Under the pieces are notes generated by a model. That model ran no database searches. It had not been told where the DNA came from and worked only from the letters and a program-made list of their open reading frames with translations. A DNA stretch of 64,000 nt, taken from NCBI GenBank assembly GCA_963691655.1, contig CAVNUY010000014.1:1-64000 (forward strand), read 5' to 3'. Positions 32,237 to 42,210 of the stretch are shown one piece after another. The DNA is from Toxonevra muliebris (lineage: Eukaryota > Arthropoda > Insecta > Diptera > Pallopteridae). A program made the position numbers and the translations under genes. Position 1 is the stretch's first letter. Each line of letters starts with the position of its first letter.

Positions 32237-33430
32237 GTCACTAGAGCTCTTCCCCAGCTTTCTGGGATGAACCCCGTAGCTAGGCTACTTCTTGTTATTT
32301 TCGCAAGGTGCGGCAGAATAACCTATTTCCCCTTCTGCAGAAGGGCAGGTATAATGCCATCTGCACCTGGCGACTTATATGGCTGGAATGTGCTAATAGC
32401 CCATGATAACCAGGCTACTGAGCAAATTCTCGATGCTACCTTCCAGTCTCCTAGATTTGATCTATGTCCTTCTGGGAGTATCCTTTCACCCGTAGCAATT
32501 GCTCCGGGAAAGTGTGTTCTCAGAAATATTTTTGTTCTTCGTTGGCGGTGTAGCTACCATCTGGTAGTTTTAACGCCATCATTGTCGCCACCCTTCCTTT
32601 TGCTAGTGCTTTATGAATCCTAGCTGCCGCAAGGGTTTCGAATATTTCCTCACAGAGTTTCCTAAAGTTGGCTCTTTTTGCCCCCCTTATTTCCTTGTTG
32701 TACTCTGTTAGCACTCTGGAGTATTCCTGCCACTCGCCCGTACGCTTTGGCCTGTTAAAGAGCTTCCGCGTGTCGGATCTTAGTTTAGACAATGTCGGGC
32801 AGCATGTGCCAGCATGTGCCAGAGTCTTTGGTGCTTTCATCTTTTGCTAACTTGGCAGCTTGAGTGATAAGCCTCCAGACTGCCTCGTTTACTTTCTCTA
32901 CTGTACTATCTAGCTCTGAGTAGTATTTGATCCTACTATTCACTTCGCCCAGTTTGTTTTTCTTGGGTTTCACGAAGGAGCTACTGCAACAGTCTCTCCC
33001 TCGAGGACAAATACTATTATCCTGTGATCAGATAATGAGGGTTCCGAAGAAACCCGCCAATTTCTAATCAAGTTACTAATTTTATTATTACCAACTGTAA
33101 TATCTAAAGCTTCCTAGTTTTTGTTACGAAGGTAGTGGTAGGAGCTACGTTGTAAAATTCTAGGTCATTACTTATTAAAAATTATAATAGCTACTCACCC
33201 TAATGTTTGTGTCACTGCTACCTAACCAGATGTAGTGCGCGTTGGCATGACAGCCAATGAGGAGGGGCAGGGCGTGTTTCCTGCAGTGATCCACTAGTCC
33301 TTGCACTTCGCTGGGTGGAGCTTGTGTCCCCAGGAAGATACGCCGATGCGGTGCTCCCCGTTGATGTTGATGGGAGTCTCAACCGCAACCAGGTCCCGCG
33401 CCATGAATTCTGAAATACAAACATAATTTG
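32237..33430 (-). pseudogene. I-like LINE ORF2: endonuclease and RT N-terminus
   Basis: Read from right to left. The endonuclease middle part lies at about 33420-33200 (ARDLVAVETPIN, GEHRIGVSSWG, then GCHANAHYIWLGSSDTN, with the catalytic Asp replaced by His in GCHANAH). Its C-terminal end is near 33060-33010 (NWRVSSEPSLSDHRI, catalytic SDH). The linker at 32973-32520 has RSDTRKLFNRPKR and EYNKEIRGAKRANF. The RT start lies near 32400-32340 (FQPYKSPGADGI, PALLQKG), followed by an in-frame stop at about 32323 and ESWGRALVTFIP at the hAT boundary. Several frame changes and the His substitution show a dead copy. The rest of ORF2 continues at 28737. Confidence 0.88.
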
Positions 33431-34243
33431 TACTCGCCCGCCTTGATCTTTTCGAGAGACTCCTGGTCGATGGCAATAGTAATCAATTGTCCCTTCTCTA
33501 CTACTCTCCTATAGACAATCTTCCAGATTGTGCTGTTGAGTCCCACATTCTGAGCTTTAATGAGCGCTAGAATTTTGGCGTTGTCCTGCCCCTCGCATCT
33601 ACGGAGGAATATGTGGATGTTGAGTGTCTTGGGTATTTCATCCCCAATACACGTCTTCAGCCCCATACCCCTCCATTCTTCCAGACACGGAATCGCCTGC
33701 TGAAGCCATGCAGCGGTGTTATCATCGCTGCAGTCTATCAGCAAGTATCCTGGCCGGAAGTGGCACTTGGCACCTTGGGTGGCACCGCTACTCTAGAGCT
33801 TTTTAAGGCGCTCTAACCTTCTTGGGGTCTGGTCGCTGAGGGGATGTTATGGTGTCATTACCCTTTTGTGACTCTCACCTTGCTTTAAGACTAAGGGATC
33901 CACCTTACTCTCTAAAGCCTTCCCTTTGGCCTTTTCAGGGGCCATACCTTCTCTGAGGTACTTCAGATACCACTTTACACCAGACCCATTTAGGCCTCTC
34001 CTTAGGGGATCACCCCAGCGACCGGGTTGTCCTAAGGGGGGAAAGTTGGAGGTCTGGCGTGCCAATAACTTAGGGCGTGAGCCCTGAGTCCTTTACCAGT
34101 TTCCTCATTGGTCGACTTCGATGGGGCAGTGATGTTCACTAACCCCTCTTTACCGCTGAGTGTGGGCTCAGGACCTTCTTTGACTTCCTTCTCAACTGGT
34201 GTAGAGGATATTTCTCTGCAATTGCTTCCCGTCAGCTTAGCCT
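33431..34243 (-). pseudogene. LINE ORF1 (Gag-like, DUF4780-type) fragment
   Basis: The frame 33744-33430 reads LIDCSDDNTAAWLQQAIPCL, then WRGMGLKTCIGDEIPK, then ILALIKAQNVGLNSTIWKIV and GQLITIAIDQESLEKIKAG. This layout matches the DUF4780 domain found in insect LINE ORF1 proteins. Upstream, 34065-33847 has NGSGVKWYLKYLREGMAPEK and a Lys-rich tail, as in the N-terminal half of such proteins. The protein is thought to bind element RNA. It fuses at about 33415 to mid-endonuclease sequence, so the ORF1 end and ORF2 start are deleted here. Confidence 0.75.
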
Positions 34244-34315
34244 GTGAGGAGGGGCAGGGCGTGTTTCCTGCAGTGATCCACTAGTCCTTGCACTTCGCTG
34301 GGTGGAGTTTGTGTC
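34244..34315 (-). repeat. 72-bp direct repeat shared with 33259-33330
   Basis: Both copies run from GAGGAGGGGCAGGGCGTGTT, then TCCTGCAGTGATCCACTAGT, to TGGAG(C/T)TTGTGTCC, differing at one position that I can see. They mark two LINE endonuclease segments joined to different upstream sequences. Confidence 0.9.
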
Positions 34316-35770
34316 CACAGTATAAGCCTCTACACGGTATCCATTGATATTGAGTCCGCAAACCAATAGTTCTTGGACAAGTATGAGCTCCTCTTCTTTT
34401 TGAGTCAGGCGGAGGAGCAGGGCTGCCGAGGCAGTAATGGAGTGGTGAAGGTTAATTTGAATAACCCTCACCATCATTAGGGTTGGCGACAATGTTGATG
34501 TCGGAGTCCTCATCGGACAAAGGAGGTCCATTTTTCCGAAGAAGTCGCTAACTAATTCGGAGGAGGACATGACACTACCGTCATCGAAATGAGTGTCAGT
34601 GCCCGGCTGGTACACGGTATCCGTGAGGGCCTCGGTTTTTGCCGCAGTGGGTACCTGCCCAGTATCTAGCTTATTACACCCTGAGGGACATCGCATCAAA
34701 GCCATAATTAATCTTCCCTTTACAGGCATTAAGGAGCAAATCCTTATTTAAGATGATGAGCGCTTCGCGGAAGTGACCCTTGAGCTCGCTAACCTTGGCA
34801 ACTCTCCAGTCATGCGTGGGGAGCTCCAGGTTGCTCAATTTGATCAGCTCTAGGATGTCTTCCGACGACGAGGGCTCAGCCGGAATCCAAGCTTTAGAGC
34901 GAGGACGGTTGGGAATAAGTTCCCTAGGAATCGCAGCGAGCACATTATTTTCTTCTCTTTAGTAATAATAATAATAATAATAATGGCCAAACCTCTCCCA
35001 ACATTTCGATGGCTGACTTGTACAGATCCGCAGAGCGCTGGGACTTAACATGCCCCTGATGCCAACCGGCATCGCGGCATATGGTCGATGGGCCTGTATT
35101 GGCCGCTACAACATTCTTGTAGATGTTGCGAAGTGCAGCTTGTACCAACCACCAATTGTTTGGAGATATGGTACAATCGCTGTTGCTGGAATCAATGATG
35201 GGCCAAACGAGACCATCTTTTGCCACCTCATTAAAGGGCCGAATAAGTTTCGGCCTTGGGGCTGCCTGTCTTGGCCGTTTATTGTCCTGACGGATGGGTC
35301 TAATGACTAGCTCAGTCGTTTCTGACTAGCACTCTGGGTGGAAGGATTGGTGGTCGGACACCAAAGTTTTGTTGAGCCCATAGGAGTTGGGTCTGGTTTC
35401 TCTCCGATAGCGAAGAGATTTTCAAGGGACGCCAATCTATCCAGAATCCTGAAGGTGGACCTTCTGGTTCTGTACGCCCGAGTTGACGCATTAACATGCG
35501 AGCGTGCGTCCGAGATCGGAGTAGTGCTGGGGCCTACACTGGAGGGCTGGCTTAGTCGCCGATGCCTGTACAACACCGGTGAGGCGAACGGACGGAGGAG
35601 CACCTGGCACAGTTACCAACTTGCTCGAAGCAAGCGGTTGTGAGCGAGACACGCTAGTACCTGTTGTGGTGGAGAAGGAGGTCAACTTACTTGTCGGAAC
35701 CTTTCCATTACCAGACAGGAGTACTGGCAGAGGAATAACTCTCGCACCTGACATAGTTGCGGAATGAGCA
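34244..35770 (-). pseudogene. Second, rearranged LINE copy: ORF1 and endonuclease start
   Basis: The N-terminal Ser/Thr/Pro-rich ORF1 part lies at 35754-35307 (RRSTFRILDRLASLENLF). At 35226-34945 comes NNWWLVQAALRNIYKNVV, then AGWHQGHVKSQRSADLYKSA, and at 34943-34680 SEDILELIKLSNLELPTHDW with ACKGKINYGFDA. ORF2 begins near 34470 with VIQINLHHS and LLLRLTQKEEELILVQE, the first strand of the endonuclease. At 34317 it jumps to a mid-endonuclease segment (34315-34244) that is 72 bp long and nearly identical to 33330-33259. A (TAA)n tract at 34962-34983 lies within ORF1. The copy is dead. Confidence 0.8.
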
Positions 35771-36357
35771 CCAGAAGTGGAGGGTGGCTAGTGATTACCT
35801 TGCCCATCAAACTAGCATCAATACAGCAATATTACCATAATGTCTCAAACAGAAGTAGCAATATAATCAACATCCGCCAAAATAAACAGCAAAGTAATGC
35901 GAATTCAACAAAAAGTCTTGAAACATCAATAATATTGATCAATACATCACAATTAATCAATAATAATTAAACTAATAAAAATAATAATATCACAAAATAA
36001 TATAACATATAATATAATATATGAAATAACATCATAGATATTTCGTCAAAAATAATGCCTCACCCTGTACCAGTCAGAAGAACTAAATATTAGCAACGGG
36101 AAAGTGAAAAAAATATATATACATATATACATTACTAAAGAGAATAAACCATTGAACAACAGAGCAGAAAAAAGAGAAATAATATAGATATATTAAACCA
36201 AAAGAGGATCAACGAATTAAACAAAAAAATAAATATGTAAAATCCAAGTATAAGAAATGAGCAGATGCAAGTACCGGTGCACACGTACAGTAAACCCTCG
36301 CGAAGACTCACGTTTATTGAAACAATGAAGCAATGATTTTTTACTTATTCGAAGTAA
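35771..36357. other. AT-rich DNA upstream of LINE copy, no gene recognised
   Basis: AAT/ATA-rich stretch with AATAAT runs. It could be LINE 5' sequence or the 3' region of an LTR element. No protein-like frame is seen. Confidence 0.35.
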
Positions 36358-37145
36358 GGGGGGGGGGGGGGGGGGGGGAGTGTGCCGACATAAAATTATC
36401 AGTAATTTTAATCGCACAACCCTCAACCACTAGCACATATATGCAGTTAAAATATATATTAACATTTTATTATAATATATATATTTCACAGAACGGAAAT
36501 AATACGGTACAACAAGAAGAAATTGATATAAAAGGACATGCATCGGACAGAAGAAGACACTCAGATTTAGATCGTGGTCTAAGGTAGTAACTTGGTGGTT
36601 CTATTGTCCTCTATTCGCTAGATTATATGTAATAAACCAACCTATGCGTCCGCACGGTAGGCTAGTACAAAAGAGTCGTTAGTTTATATCAGCAGAGCGT
36701 CCGCATGCTAGGTTCTTCATAAGACATTATTCATTCGTGAGGTATTAATTGGATCTTGGCGTAAGTCCTTACGTCAAGATTAAGTTTCCACTGAGGTATT
36801 AATCGGCATCAGGGGGTCGTATTCACGTACCCTGGTGTAGTAAACACACGTAGTTGCCACGGACCATACAACAAACGACAATGACCTAACCATCGTATCA
36901 CGAACACACACAAAGCAAACCGAGCGCCAACGAAGGTCCGAGAAGGACGATTAAGGGGCTACAGGGAACAAACAAAGACTGTACGAGGTACCAAGAATAA
37001 AAATTAATCAAGTGTATTTAAAACCAACCGTGAAGAAAATAAAGAAACAAGTGAACTAAGAAAATCGAATCGAACTATCGTGAGTTATTATTTACGCACC
37101 CTGGTTACTCGCTGAGTATACCCTGACGAAAAGAAAAGGAACCAG
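36358..37145 (+). repeat. Probable LTR remnant after a G21 tract
   Basis: A run of 21 G (36358-36378) follows AAGTAA and is followed by AGTGTGCCGACATAAAA, which looks like a polypurine tract next to an LTR start. Downstream come a TATA-rich stretch (about 36470-36485), an AATAAA at about 36630, and GC-richer sequence with repeated words (GCGTCCGCA near 36646 and 36705; GAGGTATTAAT near 36739 and 36794). A partner LTR was not found in the window. The superfamily (BEL/Pao or gypsy) is a guess. Confidence 0.35.
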
Positions 37146-37583
37146 GATGGTTCGTTACACTATGCAAGCAATGAGGCCATGCGAGGGATGGTGCGAGCCC
37201 TTATGGGAAAAAGTACTCAGAGCCAGACCAGTGCTAATTGGGAGTCAGTCTCAACCAAACCTACACCGCCAACCAAATGGCGACGGACTTTTAACATACC
37301 ACGAGGCCTGCCAGGGTTTTGACGGGATGGGACGGAGACAATTGTGACCTTAAACTGAACCCGTTCATTGAAGGTTTCACCCCGCTACTACAAGGTCCAG
37401 AAGCCGCAACCACCAGCCCAAAGCAATCAAAAACAAATTAGAAAAAGTAAAAAGGAGGTCCGTGACCAAATCGGGGGTCGTGGTAATTTGGTACCTGACG
37501 CCCAATCCCAAAGAGAGAACGCTAGAGTACCCAGGGGTGGTTTGATTGACCAAATGAGCAGTCTAAAGTTTAATTCTGATTGA
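37146..37583 (+). other. GC-richer stretch after LTR remnant, possible element leader or gag start
   Basis: Two short frames (37147-37347 and 37368-37583) are rich in Gln, Arg and Gly (QIRKSKKEVRDQIGGRG). The base composition differs from the AT-rich surroundings, so it probably belongs to the same retroelement. No domain is recognised. Confidence 0.3.
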
Positions 37584-37589
37584 TATCAC

Positions 37590-37985
37590 AAATCAAACAT
37601 ATCTGAGGCGCACCACAAATAGAACCCTAACGTGTCTGGGTCGAGAGGGTTTGCTCCCTCCGCCTGATCTATCTTAGCCAGTTGCATATCAGCCATCTGA
37701 TGTGTCCTGTTATAAGATAATAGTTTACACCAGCTGCCTGAAATGCAACCGTTACAAGCTGTCGCCTCGAGGAGGTGATAGACCACACTACCATCAGACC
37801 ACTCAATTACCGCACACATCGAAATGTATGTTAGTCCCCTTAAGTGACTGACGGCTGTTGGCTCAACAGTCTCTATCAACCCACGTAATGGGTCAAAAAA
37901 TAAACTTTTTCGAAAAGAGCTAAAAAGACCCATAATTGTTGGTGCCAATGGGTTAATATGTTGGAGGAAAATATTCTGAGGCAAA
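37590..37985 (-). repeat. LINE-like repeat, related to 63520-63660
   Basis: The block GGAGGTGATAGACCAC, then CCATCAGA, then CACTCAATTAC, then GTTAGTCCCCTTAAGTG matches the region 63553-63633 (GGAGGTGATAGACCAC, CCATCAGA, CACTCAATTAC, TTGGTCCCCTTGAGTG). On the minus strand a frame reads LRGLTYISMCAVIEWSDGSV. The copy at 63 kb lies just upstream of LINE ORF2, so this is probably the 5' part of the same LINE family. Confidence 0.6.
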
Positions 37986-38039
37986 TTTGACTATAAATCT
38001 CCGAACATGCAATAACTGTACTCGCAATAACAAGGATTT

Positions 38040-38250
38040 ATGAGGTTTTGAGTTTTTCATTTCGAAAAAAAATTAAACTCAATCAATAATTTTTATTCCC
38101 GAGCAAGAAAATAAAACTCAAAAAATTATTTTTATTCCTAAGCAAACAAATTTAACTTAAACCATCATTTTTATTCTCGAAGAAAAAAAATAAAAATCAT
38201 AAGTTGATTTTTTCGGTTGAGCAAAAACATAAAAATCAAAAAAAAGAATG
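38040..38250. repeat. Degenerate tandem repeat, unit about 53 bp
   Basis: Three to four units of the form ATTTTTATTCCCGAGCAA, then GAAAATAAAACTCAAA follow each other with decay (TTCCTAAGCAAAC, TTCTCGAAGAAA, TTCGGTTGAGCAAAA). A lone related unit lies near 39535-39555 (AATGCTCAAAAATAAAAATC). Non-coding. Confidence 0.55.
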
Positions 38251-38683
38251 GATGTGTGCAAGGCACGCAATATATTTGATGTGTAAACAGTTAAGCCAAC
38301 TGAATTCCATATACATAAGCTCACATACATATGTTAGCCATATATAGGGATTTGATGTATAATCTATATGCTAGGTAAATAATTCAAAATAAAACAATTC
38401 TTTTATAAACTTAAAAATTTATTGGATATCATTATCTTTTTATATAATAGCCCAATTCACTATAAATTGCAAATGGTCTTGCATCATTGCAAATACAAAT
38501 TTTTATTCCATATCGCAAAAATAGTTTGCAATTGCACCAAATCGTAGTTGCATTATTTTTCTTTTACTCAATCGGGCACGATATGTTCGCATATACGCAG
38601 CTGTAATTGTATCTTTTTTTTCGCGCTTTAAGTTTTTCTTTCTGTCGATTTGAGATTTTATTAGATGAGAAAAGTTTACATAC
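38251..38683. other. AT-rich DNA, nothing recognised
   Basis: No gene or clear repeat. A minus-strand 75-codon frame (38730-38503) is Lys/Arg-rich and overlaps the hairpin; it looks like chance. Confidence 0.35.
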
Positions 38684-38759
38684 CGTCGCCTGAGAATTGA
38701 TTTAGCGTATAGGTATATGAATTTGTACACACATACGCCAAATCAAATCTCAGGCGACG
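38684..38759. ncRNA. Pre-miRNA-like hairpin, candidate only
   Basis: CGTCGCCTGAGAATTGATTT and AGCGTAT (38684-38710) pair with ATACGCCAAATCAAATCTCA and GGCGACG (38733-38759). The stem has 25 pairs and two mismatches over 27 positions, with a 22-nt loop. The size is right for a microRNA precursor. It lies about 1.2 kb upstream of the MEX-3 exon, possibly in its intron. It could equally be a decayed MITE. No expression or conservation can be seen from the sequence. Confidence 0.3.
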
Positions 38760-38780
38760 ATAAGTGTTTCCCGCATTTAA

Positions 38781-38985
38781 CTTTAGAAAGGCAACAGGGG
38801 TGACCAGTCTTTTTAAAAGCACCGCAAAGAGATTTGCCTTAACTGCATTTAATAAAAATAAGAAACAATGTATTTTTTTTTTTTTTTTTTGAAGTAAATA
38901 AGCGATTTTATAATAAATAAGTTTGATTTTTTCTGTTTAACATATTTACTATTTACATAGATGAACAAGTGTTGCCTTTCTAAGG
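38781..38985. mobile_element. 205-bp MITE with TTAA target duplication
   Basis: Ends are CTTTAGAAAGGCAACA and TGTTGCCTTTCTAAGG, a 16-bp inverted repeat with one mismatch. TTAA flanks both sides (38777-38780 and 38986-38989). A TTAA duplication is the hallmark of piggyBac-type elements. The interior has an A/T-rich tract and no gene. Confidence 0.7.
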
Positions 38986-38989
38986 TTAA

Positions 38990-39960
38990 TGTACAAAGCA
39001 AAATTTTTATAATGCCGTGGTTTGCTATCATTATCACTACATTCTGTTTATACATTTATTAAAACCTACTTTCCTTAATACTTATCATTTTGTATTGTTT
39101 TTATATTTCAAAAAATATTTAATTTTAATCCAATCTAACTAACCAAATGCAAAACCTATCAAACGCCTGTGTTTGCTACTGCGACTTCTCTGCTTGTATG
39201 GTACAGTCGATCTTCACACGTTTAACACCAACAAATAATTCTGCCACAAATAAATATACATAAATATAAATAAATATACTCCGCTCGTATTTTATTTTCT
39301 CCCTCTCTTCTCTTTTCTCTTTGTTGTTTAGAGTAGCACAGTCATGCCGCGCAGTAGTGCGAGCGAGAGGGGAACTGGACGTTACAGTTATCTTACATCT
39401 TACGATACAGTTATTCTTACATTTGAAATTTTGCCCATACAGTGAGCTAAAATGTTTACACATCAATAATTTTTAAACCAGATTTAAAAAATAAAAATCA
39501 ATAGATAATAATTATTTTCGATTTTTAGGGGTAATGCTCAAAAATAAAAATCTTTACTGGTTTCAATAAAGCGTGCAACCAGTATCGTTGTGGATTACTC
39601 AACTTAGCCCTCCGACATTTAGAATATGTTGATTTTTTTAATTTTATTTTGTAAAATAATCATTATTTTCGCATCAAAAATTACCTGTTTTTGTTGTTCT
39701 TTACTGCATATACGATTGTCAATTTAACTTTCATATGGATGATTAATTTTTTTTTATTTATTGACAATCAATAAAATTAGAACAATATAGAAAAATATTT
39801 TTCTTGTTCTTTAGATCTCGTGAACTTACCTGTATATTACGTAAAATTTGTTAAATTTTTTAATGTTAGAAAATTTACAAGGAAAAATATATCGGGTTCA
39901 CATTTCAGAGTCTGCAATTAATATTTAAAAAGTAAATTAATTTCCATATTTTCTTTATAG
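38990..39960 (+). other. Probable intron upstream of MEX-3 exon
   Basis: AT-rich, with a pyrimidine-rich block near 39297-39325 and a GC-richer patch near 39340-39385 containing GCGAGCGAGAGG. It ends in the pyrimidine tract and acceptor TTTTCTTTATAG at 39949-39960. No exon is recognised in it. The intron's 5' end is not identified in this window. Confidence 0.5.
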
Positions 39961-41648
39961 GTTGTAAAATTAAGGCTCTTCGTGCTAAAACCAATACTTA
40001 TATTAAAACACCAGTACGTGAAGAGGAACCAGTTTTTGTTGTCACAGGACGCAAAGAAGATGTAGCTAAAGCTAAACGTGAAATACTGTCAGCTGCTGAG
40101 CATTTCAGCCTTATCAGAGCTACTCGTAAACCTTCGTTTGATGGCAGCATATTAAATGGTAGCAATATTAGTAGTGGTTCCGGCAAAACACCTCCAAGAC
40201 CGCCGTCAATTCCGGGTCAGATTACTATACAAGTACGTGTGCCATATCGTGTAGTGGGTCTTGTGGTGGGTCCGAAAGGGGCAACTATTAAGCATATACA
40301 ACAGGACACTCATACTTATATTGTTACACCATCACGTGAAAAGGAACCGATTTTCGAAGTCACTGGTTTGCCAGAAAATGTGCAATCAGCACGAAAACAA
40401 ATTGAAGCACACATTGCATTACGTACTGGTAATTCACCAGCTGGCAGTAGTGGATCTACGGGAGGACCTGGTAATTCATCAGATGTTACATCAGTGCACA
40501 CAATTAATACACTAAGCCAGATTTTAAATGATGCAGATCCGGATCTTTTAGCATCTCTCTACAATAATGGTATATGTTCGGCATTTGATTATATTGAAAA
40601 TAATGGTAGCATTACGGCTGGTGGTGCTGCTTCTTCCGTATCACCGAATTCAGCTGGCATGAGTTTAAATCTTGCAACTTCAGTTGGCATTAATGCAGCA
40701 ACTAATCAACTGCTAATGGGCTCATTAACGAATTGTAACAATTTTCAAATACAAAACATTAACAATACATCACCGAATATTGATTACATAAGCAACAGGA
40801 TAAATAATTTAGGTGCTGTTGTGAATACGGCTGGTAGTGGTATTAATAATTCTTGCAGTTTATCGCATTTACATCATCACGTTCATACTTCAGCAGCTGC
40901 TCATGGACATGTTGCTAACATAACTGCCGCTGCAGCTACATATAATAATATAAATTCATCAATAAATGCAATCAATATGAATGAAATTGGAATAAATACA
41001 CCTGGAAGCGCAAGTGCAGCAAGTACAATGCAAGTCACTACAAATGGAATAGCACGATCATACTCCTCTGCTTCATCAACAACTTCTTCAAAAAGTGCCA
41101 ATAACAGCGGTGGCAGTAACAGCAGTCGCCCAGAGCTAATGAATATATGGAAAAATCTAGGAGATTCTTTAGACGTTGACGAGGGTATTGGAGAATCGCC
41201 AAGTATTTGGACATTACCAACACCATTAGCAGTTTTAGCAGGATCACACTGTTCACCATCAACATCTATAAGTCCAACTGATTCATTATTAGGTGAGATA
41301 TCTGTTGGTGGAAATAATGGTGCTGGTTTAAATATTTTAATAAATCAACAACAACGTGAATCAACTACATCAGTAAATGTCATGCCAGCAGGAAATAGCG
41401 GGAAAAATATGGTAACACAGCAACTAAATATTAGCGGTTCACAAGTTAACCACAACATTATAACGTCGTCACCTCGTATGCGAAGAGAATGTTTGGTGTG
41501 CAGTGATAAGGAAGTTACGGCTGTATTAGTTCCATGCGGTCACAATATGTTTTGCATGGAATGTGCAAATCGCATATGTTCATCTGGTGATGCTACTTGT
41601 CCAGTATGTAGTCTAACTGTTTATCATGCAATGAGAATATTAGCTTAA
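39961..41648 (+). CDS. mex3: MEX-3 family KH/RING RNA-binding ubiquitin ligase, last coding exon
   Basis: The exon begins after a T-rich acceptor ending TAG at 39960; its first two bases complete a split Gly codon, and 561 residues follow to the TAA at 41646-41648. It opens inside KH domain 1 ([17 protein letters not shown], then [14 protein letters not shown]). KH domain 2 spans about residues 88-157 ([20 protein letters not shown] with the GxxG loop GPKG, then [16 protein letters not shown]). A long Asn/Ser/Ala-rich low-complexity linker follows. A C3HC4 RING lies at about residues 510-549 (CLVC, then [13 protein letters not shown], then CPVC). MEX-3 proteins bind 3' UTRs through the KH pair and act as post-transcriptional repressors with a C-terminal E3 ligase RING. 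All metal ligands and both KH cores look intact, so the gene is likely functional. Upstream exons, with the start codon and first half of KH1, are not found here. Confidence 0.95.
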
Positions 41649-41828
41649 ATTAGCTCTTTATCTCTGCTCTTTTGCTGCAAAAAATTTTAATTATAGATGT
41701 ATGTTTGCAAAAGTATAGCAGTTTACACAAATATATACGAATAAATATGATTTTTACTTTACATGAATATAATATATATTCAAGTGTCCCAAGTTATGAT
41801 ATAATCAATGAATATTAACATTCTATAT

Positions 41829-41878
<50 letters not shown>

Positions 41879-42210
41879 ATATAATCATTATATATATAAA
41901 GGTATATCACAAATATATTATTTTTAATTATATTTTTATATTACATAAAATTCTTTATTATATTGTTAAAGGTTTAAGTATTTAAAATATCAATAAAATC
42001 ATAAGCAATCTTATGAAAATTTCAAATTTATAAAAAAAAATCAACTAAATATATATATAGAGGTTTTGTTTTCTGTTTGATTAAAACCTGTTACCCTAAA
42101 TTTTTAGTTATTTGATATGTTTTCACACATGTCTATGTCTATGAGTATATAAGCAAGAAATTATGAGATCTCCAAATTTTTAAATAAAACTTAAACTGTT
42201 ATTTGCACAT
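41649..42210 (+). other. Likely 3' UTR of MEX-3
   Basis: AT-rich sequence follows the stop. AATAAA signals occur at about 41741 and 41990, and another at about 42182. A (CA)n/(TA)n microsatellite spans about 41828-41876. The true cleavage site is unknown. Confidence 0.55.

Noticed and set aside
32180..32623. 147-codon plus-strand frame
   Set aside because: It is the opposite strand of LINE RT coding sequence and shows no domain.
35338..35767. Plus-strand frames near 35.3-35.8 kb
   Set aside because: They mirror LINE ORF1 on the other strand; composition only.
38040..38250. CRISPR-like array
   Set aside because: Units are degenerate, without equal spacers, and the genome is eukaryotic.
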